This document shows, piece after piece, positions 35,518 to 44,188 of a stretch of DNA of 64,000 bases (its first letter is position 1; each line of letters begins with the position of its first letter). Source of the DNA: Cupriavidus neocaledonicus. GTDB lineage: Bacteria > Pseudomonadota > Gammaproteobacteria > Burkholderiales > Burkholderiaceae. The notes beneath the pieces are model-generated. The model had not been told where the DNA came from. It made no database searches and worked only from the letters and a program-made list of their open reading frames with translations. Position numbers and translations under genes: made by a program. The stretch is from assembly GCF_000372525.1 (NCBI RefSeq), contig NZ_AQUR01000105.1:244204-308203 (forward strand), in the 5' to 3' direction.

Positions 35518-36601
35518 TTTCTTCTGGGTGCCGTGCTTCGTATTCCTGGTATGCGCCTTTGCCATCATGGCACTGAGGCCGCTGGCGCCGATCATGGGAC
35601 TGATGGACCGGCCCGATATGCGCAAGCGGCATCAGGGCGAAGTGCCGCTCGTGGGCGGCATCGCCATCACGCTGGCCGTCTGGATCGGCGCGCTGATGTT
35701 CATGCGTACGCAGGGCTACTATGTGGCATTGCTCGCCGGTTTGTCGGTACTTGCGCTGGTAGGCATGGTCGACGATCTGAAAGGCATGTCGCCGGCCGCC
35801 AAGCTGGTGGTCCAGCTGTTCGCCGCGATCCTGATGACATCGTGGGGCGGAGTCTATTTGTCTTCGTTGGGCGACCTGTTCGGCCGCCGCGAGATCGAGT
35901 TGCTCAACTGGGGCATTCCACTGACGCTGTTCGCGGTGGTCTCGGTGGTAAACGCGATGAATATGAGCGACGGCCTCGATGGCCTTGCCGGCGGCCTGGC
36001 GTTCTTCATCTTTGTGTGGCTGGCGGTGGTGGCCGGCGAACTGGGCAATAACGCGGCACAGCGGATCTGTGTAATTTTCTGCGGCGCCGTTCTCGGTTTC
36101 CTGGTCTTCAATATTCGCAATCCGCTGCGCGGCAAGCGAAGGGTTTTTCTGGGAGACGCCGGCAGCCTGATGCTTGGGTTCGGCATTGTATGGTTTGCCG
36201 TGGAGCTGTCTCAGCCCGTCTATAACGGAGGGGCCCGGCTTCCCCCTGTGGTGATGCTGTGGATTCTCGGCTTCCTGCTGATCGATTTGCTGGCAGTGGT
36301 GGTGCGGCGTGCGATGAAGGGCAAGAACCCGCTCTCGGCGGACCGCACCCATCTGCACCACATTTTGCTGCGGCTGGATATTGGCCACGGCACCATCGTC
36401 TGGCTGATCGTGCTGAGCAACGCGCTGATGGGTTTCGTCGGCGTGCTCGGGTGGAAAATGGGGGTCTCCGAGCAGGTCCTGTTCCTGGCGTTTCTTGCCG
36501 TGACCGGCGCGCATCTGTTGGTAACCCGCAATGCATGGCGGTTTATCCGGATCGGGCGCCGGATGCTGAAGGGCCGCAAGCCTCGGATGCCAGCGCCGTG
36601 A
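35510..36601 (+). CDS. WecA/TagO-like polyprenyl-phosphate sugar-1-phosphate transferase
   Basis: A 363-residue membrane enzyme with about 10-11 helices of the PNPT family, which moves HexNAc-1-phosphate (commonly GlcNAc-1-P) from UDP to undecaprenyl phosphate and so starts glycan chains. Motifs are intact: RPDMRKRHQGEVPLVGG, GMVDDLKGMSPAAKL with the DDxx(D/N) metal site, NAMNMSDGLDGLAGG, VFLGDAGSLMLGF and the HxH loop DRTHLHHILLRL. The exact sugar is not readable from sequence. It overlaps the WbbL-like gene by 8 bp and is followed by 213 bp before wzm. Confidence 0.9.
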   Translation: MFDFFWVPCFVFLVCAFAIMALRPLAPIMGLMDRPDMRKRHQGEVPLVGGIAITLAVWIGALMFMRTQGYYVALLAGLSVLALVGMVDDLKGMSPAAKLVVQLFAAILMTSWGGVYLSSLGDLFGRREIELLNWGIPLTLFAVVSVVNAMNMSDGLDGLAGGLAFFIFVWLAVVAGELGNNAAQRICVIFCGAVLGFLVFNIRNPLRGKRRVFLGDAGSLMLGFGIVWFAVELSQPVYNGGARLPPVVMLWILGFLLIDLLAVVVRRAMKGKNPLSADRTHLHHILLRLDIGHGTIVWLIVLSNALMGFVGVLGWKMGVSEQVLFLAFLAVTGAHLLVTRNAWRFIRIGRRMLKGRKPRMPAP

Positions 36602-36768
36602 GGGTGCGCCCAACCGGCTTTGATCCCCTCGCACAAGGCCGCCGTATGCGCCCCCCGACGGGTTGCCGCGGCTGCTTGACGGCAAAGTCTTTATGGTATC
36701 GTGGCGCCTTTCGCGGCAAGGCAGCACCTGCCGGTGAATCCGCCGCCGCGTTGATTGATTCCGCATCA

Positions 36769-36790
36769 CCGCGCCGGGAACCCGGCGCGG
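36769..36790. repeat. Strong inverted repeat before wzm
   Basis: CCGCGCCGGG-AA-CCCGGCGCGG: 10-bp perfect arms. In RNA it would form a very stable hairpin (9-bp stem, GAAC loop) ending 24 bases before the wzm ATG. No T-run follows, so it is not a classical terminator. Confidence 0.75.
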
Positions 36791-36814
36791 CATCGTACTA
36801 TCTTGGTAATCCCT

Positions 36815-37597
36815 ATGCTTTTGACTGCAATCGATGACCTCCGGGAGAGCGTTGCCTCCTGGCGCCTTTGGTCGTTACTCGGCTGGATTGAAATTCGCCA
36901 GCGTTACGCGCGTTCGGCGGTTGGGCCGTTCTGGCTGACCATCAGCATGGCGATCATGATCGCGTCGATTGGTGCTGTGTACGGTACCTTGTTCGGCCAG
37001 GAGTTGCGTGAATACCTGCCGTTCCTCAGCATCGGGCTGGTGATGTGGTTCCTGCTCGCGACGATAGTAAACGAGGGCGCGGTAGTCTATATCCATAATG
37101 CCCATTTCATCCGCCAGGCTGCGACCCCCAAGTTGCTTTACGTGCTGCAGGTGATGTGGCGCAATGTGATTATCCTGGGCCATAACTTCATTATTGTGGT
37201 GGCGCTGTTGATCATTTTTGGCGTGAAAAATTGGGCCACGCTGCCATTGTTCATTCCGGCACTCCTGCTGTATGTGCTGAATGCGATGTGGATGGCAATG
37301 ATTTCGGGTTTGCTGTCTGCGCGTTTTCGCGATCTGCCGCAGATCATTTCGTCCCTGTTCCAGGTGGCTTTCTATGTCACGCCGATCATGTACCGGCCGG
37401 ATGCACTGGTCCGGTTTTCGTGGATCGTTGACTACAATCCGCTCTCCTATTTGCTGCATCTGGTACGTGCGCCGCTGGTGGGCGAATTTCCGTCGATGCT
37501 TACCTGGGGTGTTTCGCTCGGCATGGCTGTGGTGGGCTGGACTGCCGCACTGTGGCTGACCGGGCGCTATCTCAAACGCATCCCGTACTGGGTGTGA
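36815..37597 (+). CDS. wzm: ABC-2 type polysaccharide/polyol phosphate exporter permease
   Basis: A 260-residue inner-membrane protein with six expected helices (for example FWLTISMAIMIASIGAVYGTLF, LPFLSIGLVMWFLLATIVNEG, ILGHNFIIVVALLIIFGV). The N-terminal amphipathic part with WSLLGWIEIRQRYARSAVGPFW and the C-terminal NPLSYLLHLVRAPLVGE are hallmarks of Wzm/KpsM-type exporters of O-antigen or capsule. Wzt is encoded 14 bp downstream. A 22-base inverted repeat lies just before it. The start codon is the ATG nearest the conserved LTAIDDLRESVASWRLW; its ribosome site is weak. Confidence 0.92.
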   Translation: MLLTAIDDLRESVASWRLWSLLGWIEIRQRYARSAVGPFWLTISMAIMIASIGAVYGTLFGQELREYLPFLSIGLVMWFLLATIVNEGAVVYIHNAHFIRQAATPKLLYVLQVMWRNVIILGHNFIIVVALLIIFGVKNWATLPLFIPALLLYVLNAMWMAMISGLLSARFRDLPQIISSLFQVAFYVTPIMYRPDALVRFSWIVDYNPLSYLLHLVRAPLVGEFPSMLTWGVSLGMAVVGWTAALWLTGRYLKRIPYWV

Positions 37598-37611
37598 ACG
37601 AATTCAGTAAC

Positions 37612-38358
37612 ATGGCATACATAGAACTTCGCAATGTCCGCCTCGAGCTTCCGATTTATGACGTCCAGGGGCGTTCGCTGAAGAAGCGGGTGCTTCGCCT
37701 TGGCCGGCGTAACCAGATCGCCGAAGAAGCTACCGGTGTGGTCGTCGTCAAGGCACTCGACGGTATCGATCTCCGGCTCGAGCCGGGCGACCGTGTCGGC
37801 CTGATCGGCCACAATGGCGCGGGCAAGTCGACCCTGCTCAGGTTGCTGGCCGGCATCTACGCGCCGACCTCGGGCAGCTATGACCGTCAGGGCAAGGCGG
37901 TGCCGCTGCTCGATATCAGCCTCGGCATGGACGAGAACTCGACGGGCTACCAGAACATCCGCCTGCGCGGCTTGCTGCTCGGCATGAGCGATGCCGAATT
38001 GCGTGCCAAGGAAAAGGATATTGCCGAATTCACCGACCTCGGCGATTCGCTTGACCTGCCGCTGCGCACCTACTCCAGCGGCATGCGCATGCGGCTGGCT
38101 TTTGCAGTGTCCACTGCTGTTGACGCGGATATCCTGCTGCTTGACGAAGTGATCGGGGTTGGCGACGCATCGTTCCAGGACAAGGCCAACGCGCGCCTGC
38201 ATGATCTGCATAATCGCGCCCAGATCGTGGTGCTGGCCATCCATTCGAATGAGGTCATTCGCAAGATGTGCAACAAGGTCATCTGGCTGGAGCACGGAAA
38301 GATCCGCATGGCGGGTGCGGTCGAGGAAGTCCTGCCGGTCTACGAGGCCAATCATTAA
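37612..38358 (+). CDS. wzt: Polysaccharide exporter ATP-binding protein
   Basis: A 248-residue ABC ATPase for the exporter. It has GLIGHNGAGKSTLLRLLAG (Walker A), LDISLGMDENSTGYQNI (Q-loop region typical of polysaccharide ABC proteins), YSSGMRMRLAFAVST (signature), ILLLDEVIGVGD (Walker B), and LAIHSNEVIRKMC with the switch His. It ends right after the nucleotide-binding domain, so it lacks the C-terminal carbohydrate-binding domain found in long Wzt proteins that recognise a capped O-antigen end. It follows wzm by 14 bp. Confidence 0.93.
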   Translation: MAYIELRNVRLELPIYDVQGRSLKKRVLRLGRRNQIAEEATGVVVVKALDGIDLRLEPGDRVGLIGHNGAGKSTLLRLLAGIYAPTSGSYDRQGKAVPLLDISLGMDENSTGYQNIRLRGLLLGMSDAELRAKEKDIAEFTDLGDSLDLPLRTYSSGMRMRLAFAVSTAVDADILLLDEVIGVGDASFQDKANARLHDLHNRAQIVVLAIHSNEVIRKMCNKVIWLEHGKIRMAGAVEEVLPVYEANH

Positions 38359-38402
38359 GCTGCTCCGCGCCGCGGCCCAATCACATTGATCAAGATGTCC
38401 GT

Positions 38403-40730
38403 ATGACGGTTGATATCTCGTGCATCGTTACGCTGCACCAGGAAGGCATCCTTGCTCACAAGACCCTGGCCAGCATCGCGCGTGCGATGCGCTTTGCGGC
38501 TGTCAAGGGAGCCCGTACGGAGCTGTTGCTGGTCGCGGATCGAGCCGACGGCGAAACGCTGCAATATCTCCAGCGCAGCCCGCACCTTCCGCCGGATACG
38601 CGGATTCTGACGACCGACTTCGGCGATCCGGGCCTGGCGCGAATCCACGGCGCTCAGCATGCCCGCGGCGAGTACATCGCAATCCTTGATGGGGACGACC
38701 TCTGCTCCGAGAACTGGCTGGCCAGTGCATTGCGGCAAGCGCGCGAGAACCCCGCCTATATCGTCCATCCCGACTACAACGTCTACTTCGGTGCCGAGCG
38801 TTGGATCCTGCGGCATCCGGACCAGCGCGATGCCGACTTTCGCGCGTCACAGTTGCTGGTCGAGAATGCGTGGACCGCACTATGCGTGGTGCGTCGCGAG
38901 ACGCTTTTGGCCATCCCTTATCGCGATACGCCCGCGAGCTCCGGTTTCGGCTACGAAGACTGGCATTGGAATTGCGACACGATTGCCGCAGGCTTCATGC
39001 ATGTCGTTGCCGCCGATACGGTGCACTTCATCCGGCTGAAGGCCTCGGGCAGCCGTAATGCGGCTGCGAGCGAGCGCTCGCGGCTGATCCGGCATTCCTC
39101 CCTGTTCGACCGTGCCGATTTGCTGGGACTGGCAGGGAAGTCGGCGCCGGCAACGGATACGCCTGCCGTGGATGCGGCCGACACGGATTGGGACGAGGAA
39201 GCTTATCTTCGGGTCCATCCCGATGTCAGGGACGCCGTGCGCGCGCGCAGTATGAAGTCCGGCAAGGACCACTGGCGACTGTTCGGTCGTGCGGAAGGCC
39301 GCCTGCTGCCCACCCGGGCGCAGCGCGCCACAGTCAGGGCGTGGTCGGAAGAAGCTTACCTGGATGCGAACGAGGACGTGCGCGCGTCGGTGGCCCAGGG
39401 AAAGATCGCATCGGGGCTGCATCACTGGCTGCGCTTCGGCGACCGGGAGGGCCGTGACCTCAAGGCTCCGGAAGTGCCAGCCTGGATCCGCGACGAAATG
39501 CTGGCGCTGGCGGCCTACGAGTTGCAACTGTTCCCGTCCCGCCAGTTCTTCAAGGAAGCGCGGCGCCGCACCTTTCGCGCCAGCATTGCCGTGGGAAACG
39601 CCTATCGCGATATGCTGAAGGTGGTGGGGGCGGAGCCGGTCACACATGTCTTCATGTTGCCCTGGCTCAAGCGCGGCGGTGCTGACCTGGTGGCACTGCA
39701 TCACATCCATGGCCTGGTTCGCGATTTCTCGGCGCGGGTCCTGGTCATCACCACCGAGAATACAGAGTCGCCATGGATGTCGCGCTTGCCGCCGGAGGTG
39801 CGCGTGCTGCCGTTCGGCACCACCCACGCGCCATACCTGCAGCCAATAGAGCAGCGGCTGCTGCTGTCTCGACTCTTGTTGAAGCTGCGCCCTCGCGTAA
39901 TTCACAACGTCAACAGTGCGACGGCGTGGGACCTGTACGTGCGTCATGGCAATGCCTTGTCGGAGGACTGCGGCCTCTATGCCTCCCTGTTCGGTTTTGA
40001 TTACACCGAAGAGCTGGAGCCATATGGCTATGGTGGCGCCCTCGAGGCATCGTACCGTCACCTGACCAAGGTGATGACCGATAACCAGACTTTCGTCGGT
40101 CGGCTGATCTCGATGTACGGCCTGCCACCGGACTTGTTCGAGCGCTTCCGTTATCCCCAGCGCAGCCGTCCGCGCTTCGAATTCGATGCCCGGCAAAAAC
40201 CGCGGATCCTGTGGGCAGGCAGGTTCGACAGGGAGAAGCGGCCCGACCTGTTGCTGCAGATTGCGCAACGCTTGCCGGAATGCCACTTCGACGTCTACGG
40301 CTCTCCCACGCTGTCGACGCCGCCGGAAATTCTTGCCGTGCTGGCGGCGTTGAAGCGCATGCGCAATGTTTCCGTCTTGGGCGCTTACGAAGGCTTCGAC
40401 AGCGTGCCGGCAGAAAACTATGCGCTGCTGCTCTATACCACACAGTGGGATGGCCTTCCCAACGTGGTGCTGGAGGCCCAGGCTTCGGGCCTGCCCGTAC
40501 TGGCTCCCGACATCGGTGGTATCAGCGAAGTCATTCCTGCCGACAGCGGCTTCCTGCTGAAGCGTTTCGATGACGTCGAGGGTTATGTTGCCAGCATTCG
40601 TCAGTTTCTGAGGGAGCCGGCCGCGCTCTTGCACGAACGGGCCCGCGCATTGAGCCTGATCGAAGAAAAACACTCCCTGGAAGCCTTCCGAGAGCATCTC
40701 GCGCGCCTGCCGTCATACTCAGCAAGCTAG
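38403..40730 (+). CDS. Two-headed glycosyltransferase (GT2 + duplicated spacer motif + GT4)
   Basis: A 775-residue protein with three parts. Residues about 1-235 are a GT-A/GT2 domain (VDISCIVTLHQEGILAHKTL, GEYIAILDGDDLCSENW, GYEDWHWNCDTIAAGF). Residues about 263-356 hold two copies, 51 residues apart, of a motif with W-x-EEAYL, D-V-R, H-W, FG and EGR in register. From about 410 a GT-B/GT4 domain follows (MLPWLKRGGADLVALHHI, ILWAGRFDREKRPDLLLQIAQ, WDGLPNVVLEAQASGLPVLAPD). Such fusions often extend or finish ABC-exported O-antigens. It is the last gene of the plus-strand cluster, 44 bp after wzt. Linkages are unknown. Confidence 0.85.
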   Translation: MTVDISCIVTLHQEGILAHKTLASIARAMRFAAVKGARTELLLVADRADGETLQYLQRSPHLPPDTRILTTDFGDPGLARIHGAQHARGEYIAILDGDDLCSENWLASALRQARENPAYIVHPDYNVYFGAERWILRHPDQRDADFRASQLLVENAWTALCVVRRETLLAIPYRDTPASSGFGYEDWHWNCDTIAAGFMHVVAADTVHFIRLKASGSRNAAASERSRLIRHSSLFDRADLLGLAGKSAPATDTPAVDAADTDWDEEAYLRVHPDVRDAVRARSMKSGKDHWRLFGRAEGRLLPTRAQRATVRAWSEEAYLDANEDVRASVAQGKIASGLHHWLRFGDREGRDLKAPEVPAWIRDEMLALAAYELQLFPSRQFFKEARRRTFRASIAVGNAYRDMLKVVGAEPVTHVFMLPWLKRGGADLVALHHIHGLVRDFSARVLVITTENTESPWMSRLPPEVRVLPFGTTHAPYLQPIEQRLLLSRLLLKLRPRVIHNVNSATAWDLYVRHGNALSEDCGLYASLFGFDYTEELEPYGYGGALEASYRHLTKVMTDNQTFVGRLISMYGLPPDLFERFRYPQRSRPRFEFDARQKPRILWAGRFDREKRPDLLLQIAQRLPECHFDVYGSPTLSTPPEILAVLAALKRMRNVSVLGAYEGFDSVPAENYALLLYTTQWDGLPNVVLEAQASGLPVLAPDIGGISEVIPADSGFLLKRFDDVEGYVASIRQFLREPAALLHERARALSLIEEKHSLEAFREHLARLPSYSAS

Positions 40731-40735
40731 CGGGC

Positions 40736-40781
40736 GCGCAGCCATGCCCTGGCATGTGGTCTGAAGCCGAGGTGGCTGCGC
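40736..40781. other. Hairpin in the convergent gap between the two polysaccharide blocks
   Basis: GCGCAGCCA (40736-40744) pairs with TGGCTGCGC (40773-40781) around a 28-base loop that itself contains CATGCC-CT-GGCATG. It sits in the 110-bp gap where the two transcription units meet. No T-run is seen on either side, so it may be a Rho-independent-like structure only in part. Confidence 0.35.
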
Positions 40782-40840
40782 CGTGAGCGTGATAAGGTGC
40801 CGCGGCGGTGCAGCCGATCAAATAAGGCCTGCGCGCCCCA

Positions 40841-41923
40841 TCAGTGGGGTGCTCTCTCGCCCAGCTCCCGAAAGACATCATCATAGGTGTCCATCATCTG
40901 CTGGCGGCTGAAGTGCCGCTCCGCGTATAGCCGGGCGCTTTGCTTGAAGCGTGCCAGTTCAGCGGGATTTTCCCGCCATGCGGAGAGAATGCCCAGGATC
41001 CGGTCCGACTCCGCAGGGTGCGCCAGGAAGCCATTTACGCCTTCGGCAATCAGTTCGGGAACACCGCCCACCGGGGCCCCAATAACGGGAATGCCGCAGG
41101 CATTGGCTTCCATCACGATATTGGGTCGGCCGTCCAGCTTGGACGGCAGCACCAGTACGTCCAGGGTCTGCAGCACGGCCCTTACATCAGACGCATAGCC
41201 GTGATACTTCAGCTGGCCGCCTGCCGGGCTTTCCTTGACCCGACGCCGGACTTCCTCCGTTTGCGCGCCGTCGCCCGCCAGCACAAAGCGCGCGTCAGGT
41301 AACTGCGGATATATCTTCTCAATCAGGTCGATAAAGCCGAGCGGGTTTTTTTCCGGCGACATCCGGCCCACGTAGCCCACCACCAGCCCGTTCCGGGACG
41401 AAGCCTGTGCCGCGGGCGTCAGCCAATCCGTGTCGATGCCATTCCGAACGATCCGGACCTTTGCGTCCTTCTTTGCGGAGTTACGCTCCACAAAGCGCTT
41501 CATGTGCTCGGTTTCGACGATCACGCCGTCGAGACACTGCTCATAGAGAAAGTGGTTCAGGGTATGACCAATCTCGTTGTACAGCGTATCGACGATGCGC
41601 AGCGACGGATTACGCTCCTTCCAGTAAGGAAGGTGATGGTAGAGCAGGGGGGCCCCGATCTGCAGCACCAGTCCGGTAGCCCGACGTTGCATCTCTTTCC
41701 AGACAACCTCAAGGGTGTCGTGATGCGGCACGGCACTCAGGTCAAGCAATTGCTTGTCGCTGCGAAAATCCTCCATATCGTCCGGCGTGTAGACGGACGA
41801 GGCGTCCGAGCAGAACGCGACAGTGACGTCGAAATTGCGGCGTCGCATCTCCCGTAACACCTGAAGCGACAAGGCCCCTTTAACAAGGAACGGAAGAAGG
41901 GCTAGGATTCTCGGGTTACTCAT
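40841..41923 (-). CDS. Family 4 glycosyltransferase
   Basis: A 360-residue GT-B enzyme. N-terminal domain: ILALLPFLVKGALSLQVLREM and LYNEIGHTLNHFLYEQ; C-terminal donor domain from about 175: VVGYVGRMSPEKNPLGFIDLIE, FVLAGDGAQTEEVRRRV, VLVLPSKLDGRPNIVMEANACGIPVIGAPVGGVPELI with the E-x7-E-type acidic pair. It is the last gene of the minus-strand group and overlaps the methyltransferase by 8 bp. Donor and acceptor cannot be told from sequence. Confidence 0.88.
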   Translation of the reverse strand: MSNPRILALLPFLVKGALSLQVLREMRRRNFDVTVAFCSDASSVYTPDDMEDFRSDKQLLDLSAVPHHDTLEVVWKEMQRRATGLVLQIGAPLLYHHLPYWKERNPSLRIVDTLYNEIGHTLNHFLYEQCLDGVIVETEHMKRFVERNSAKKDAKVRIVRNGIDTDWLTPAAQASSRNGLVVGYVGRMSPEKNPLGFIDLIEKIYPQLPDARFVLAGDGAQTEEVRRRVKESPAGGQLKYHGYASDVRAVLQTLDVLVLPSKLDGRPNIVMEANACGIPVIGAPVGGVPELIAEGVNGFLAHPAESDRILGILSAWRENPAELARFKQSARLYAERHFSRQQMMDTYDDVFRELGERAPH

Positions 41924-43031
41924 CAGTTTTTTTGCTTTCTTCCAGTGCTTTCAAGTATCGAGTTTGCTTCGAATGCACGTCCTGCAAGTTGTCAAATGAA
42001 GCTTTCCAGTTGGCTGCCTGCGTCTGGTACCACTCGACGTTGTTCGCTGCTGTGCAATCCGCATACCAGAGCTGCATCAAGTGCGTAATCAGTCTGGGGC
42101 TGCAGTTCTTCTCGATGAGCGCAGGCAAGGCCAGGATGCGCTCGGGGCTAGGCCGGAACGAGTGGACTACGTGGTAAGCCACATTCACATTGCTTTCCTG
42201 TTCAGTCAGCCCCGTCGGGGCTTCCTGTCTCATGCAGCGGAACAGATGCTCGACCCTGGCAAAAGTCCCCGGCTCGCTTGCCAGGGCACCGATGTAGGTT
42301 GAGCTATAGCCTTTGATGTCTGACTCAAAGCCGGTGAAGGCATAGCCGGGAAAGGTGCCGAGCAGGGTTTCGATACCTTGAATGGTCGGATAGTAGATAT
42401 GCTCATACGACCCTTCCAGCCAATCCTTGTTGTCGCGCGTTTGCGACATCAACGGAATCTCGAAGATCAGCACGCCTGCTGGCTTCAGGGCTTCCAGGCA
42501 GGCATGGAAGGCGCCACGCAGATCCAGCACATGCTCGAACGTTGCAATCGACGTGATCACGTCGAAGTGGCGCCTGAATTCATCGTGTCCCAGGTCCGCC
42601 AGCACATCATTACCGATGATCCTCACGCCGCCTTGGCGCGCGCGCTCGGCTGCGTGCGCATTGACCTCGATGCCGTAAGTCTCGTAGGTTGGGCCAAGGC
42701 CGCGCAGCATGAAGCCATCGGCACAGCCCACATCCAGTACGCGCCCGCTGCCGGTCAGGGCTTCAACCAAAAGCCTTGCCCATAACAGTGCGTGCTCGGC
42801 GGTAAAGGCATAGTCGGCGTAGCCGACCTCGAGATGGGCTTCGCCGCCGTAATAGCCGTCCTGATAAAAGACACTGGTATCTGCGGGCGGGTTCTCGATC
42901 ATTCCCATGCCGCAGTTTGCGCAGAAAAGGACTCGCCGGCCGTCGCCACGCACTGCAGTATGAGAATAATGCCGGTGGCCACACACATTGCATTCGAAGG
43001 TGCCACTCTCGCCTTGCCTGGTCTCTGTCAT
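41916..43031 (-). CDS. Class I SAM-dependent methyltransferase with N-terminal zinc ribbon
   Basis: A 371-residue methyltransferase. Two Cys pairs near the N-terminus (CNVCGH and CANCG) form a probable zinc ribbon; the SAM domain (about 85-260) has RVLDVGCADGFMLRGLG (motif I), ITSIATFEHVLDLRGAF and LKPAGVLIFEIPL. Zinc-ribbon plus Rossmann layouts occur in sugar C- or O-methyltransferases. The last 100 residues are helical and Trp/Gln-rich (EWYQTQAANWKASFDNLQD). It overlaps both neighbours (8 bp and 4 bp) in the glycosyltransferase operon, so sugar methylation is likely, by context. Confidence 0.82.
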   Translation of the reverse strand: MTETRQGESGTFECNVCGHRHYSHTAVRGDGRRVLFCANCGMGMIENPPADTSVFYQDGYYGGEAHLEVGYADYAFTAEHALLWARLLVEALTGSGRVLDVGCADGFMLRGLGPTYETYGIEVNAHAAERARQGGVRIIGNDVLADLGHDEFRRHFDVITSIATFEHVLDLRGAFHACLEALKPAGVLIFEIPLMSQTRDNKDWLEGSYEHIYYPTIQGIETLLGTFPGYAFTGFESDIKGYSSTYIGALASEPGTFARVEHLFRCMRQEAPTGLTEQESNVNVAYHVVHSFRPSPERILALPALIEKNCSPRLITHLMQLWYADCTAANNVEWYQTQAANWKASFDNLQDVHSKQTRYLKALEESKKTDE

Positions 43032-44188
43032 CGGGAGCCGTCGAGTTTCCGCAATAATTGAGGCGCGATCTTGGCGCGTCGCAGCAAGGCCGCGGCGATT
43101 CGGCGCGGCGTGTATCGGGTCCGCTGCATGTGATAGACCCGTTCCCAATGCTCGGCCTGAGCTTGCCAGTAATTGCGCGCATGGATGAACTCGCCAATAT
43201 CCCGCTCCAGCTTATTGGCGTAGGCGAACCCCGGCGAACCTTCCCGATATGTGGTGAGCGCACGGCGTCCGGCGCGTACCAGCGCATTGTCTGGCTCGTC
43301 GGACAGCACCTCACTGCGAAAGGCGGTGAAGTCAGCGAATTCAGGCGTTGCCAGCACGATGCCCAGCAGACGATAGGCGTGGCGGGGTTCCAGCTTGCAC
43401 AACTCGCCGTGTCGTGCCACCCACGCGATGATGCTCTCGACGGTCGGATGAAGGGCGCGCGCTTCCGCCAGCGGGATCAGGTTGCGCATCATGGCGTAGC
43501 TGAGTTCAAGGAACTGCCCGAGCGGGTCGGCGTGGGTGACGCCGCGCTTGTGCAAACGCATGAAGGTCAGTTGCTGAGGCACGATGGCGAATTTGCAGCC
43601 CATTCTCAGGGCGCGTGTCCACAACTCGTAGTCGGGGGCGCGTACCATGGCCGCGTCGTCCAGGCCGATACGAAGGTGCGCTTCGCGACGTACCATGCTG
43701 GATGAGCGGCACAACCAGTTCATGCCAACCCAGTTTTGCACCAGGTTGAGGTTGTGAGGCTGATTGATGCCCGCTTCGAGGGAAGGCGCATCGGGATGCG
43801 GCTTGCCCTCGTGGTCCAGGATCTTGACGTGGGTGCCAATGATGTCGAGGCGGGGGTCTTTCTGGGCCGCGCGCAACTGGATTTCCGCCTTGTTGGGCGC
43901 GATCCAGTCATCGGCGTCCAAATTGACCAGCCATGTGCCGCGGGCCGCTTCCACCGCACGGTTGTAACTGCCTGCGCCGCCGAGGTTCTGTTCGTTGACA
44001 ATGAGGCGGATGCGGGGGTCATTGAAGCTGCGGACCACCTCGACCGAGCGGTCACGCGAGCAATCGTCCACCACCACGATCTCGAAGTCCTGGACAGTCT
44101 GTTCCAGGATCGAGCGCAGCGTCGTACCGATGTACTCTTCGTAGTTGTATGACAGGACGATATAGGACAGCAGCGGCTGGCTGTTCAT
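43028..44188 (-). CDS. Family 2 glycosyltransferase
   Basis: A 386-residue GT-A enzyme: LSYIVLSYNYEEYIGTTLRS, IVVVDDCSRDRSVEVV, NLGGAGSYNRAVEAARG, and WLVNLDADDWIAPNKAE with the DxD metal site. The last 60 residues hold a helical W-rich stretch (ARNYWQAQAEHWERVYHMQ) similar in tone to the end of the neighbouring methyltransferase, perhaps a shared interaction motif. Start is either ATG 44188, which overlaps the aminotransferase stop as ATGA, or ATG 44197. It overlaps the methyltransferase by 4 bp. Confidence 0.87.
   Translation of the reverse strand: MNSQPLLSYIVLSYNYEEYIGTTLRSILEQTVQDFEIVVVDDCSRDRSVEVVRSFNDPRIRLIVNEQNLGGAGSYNRAVEAARGTWLVNLDADDWIAPNKAEIQLRAAQKDPRLDIIGTHVKILDHEGKPHPDAPSLEAGINQPHNLNLVQNWVGMNWLCRSSSMVRREAHLRIGLDDAAMVRAPDYELWTRALRMGCKFAIVPQQLTFMRLHKRGVTHADPLGQFLELSYAMMRNLIPLAEARALHPTVESIIAWVARHGELCKLEPRHAYRLLGIVLATPEFADFTAFRSEVLSDEPDNALVRAGRRALTTYREGSPGFAYANKLERDIGEFIHARNYWQAQAEHWERVYHMQRTRYTPRRIAAALLRRAKIAPQLLRKLDGSR

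Noticed and set aside
36676..36702. TTGACG and TATCGT as a wzm promoter
   Set aside because: Spacing is only 15 bases and the -10 match is poor, so I did not list it as a promoter.
40731..40840. Insertion-sequence scar between the two polysaccharide halves
   Set aside because: The 110-bp gap has a hairpin but no target duplication, terminal repeats or transposase remnants.
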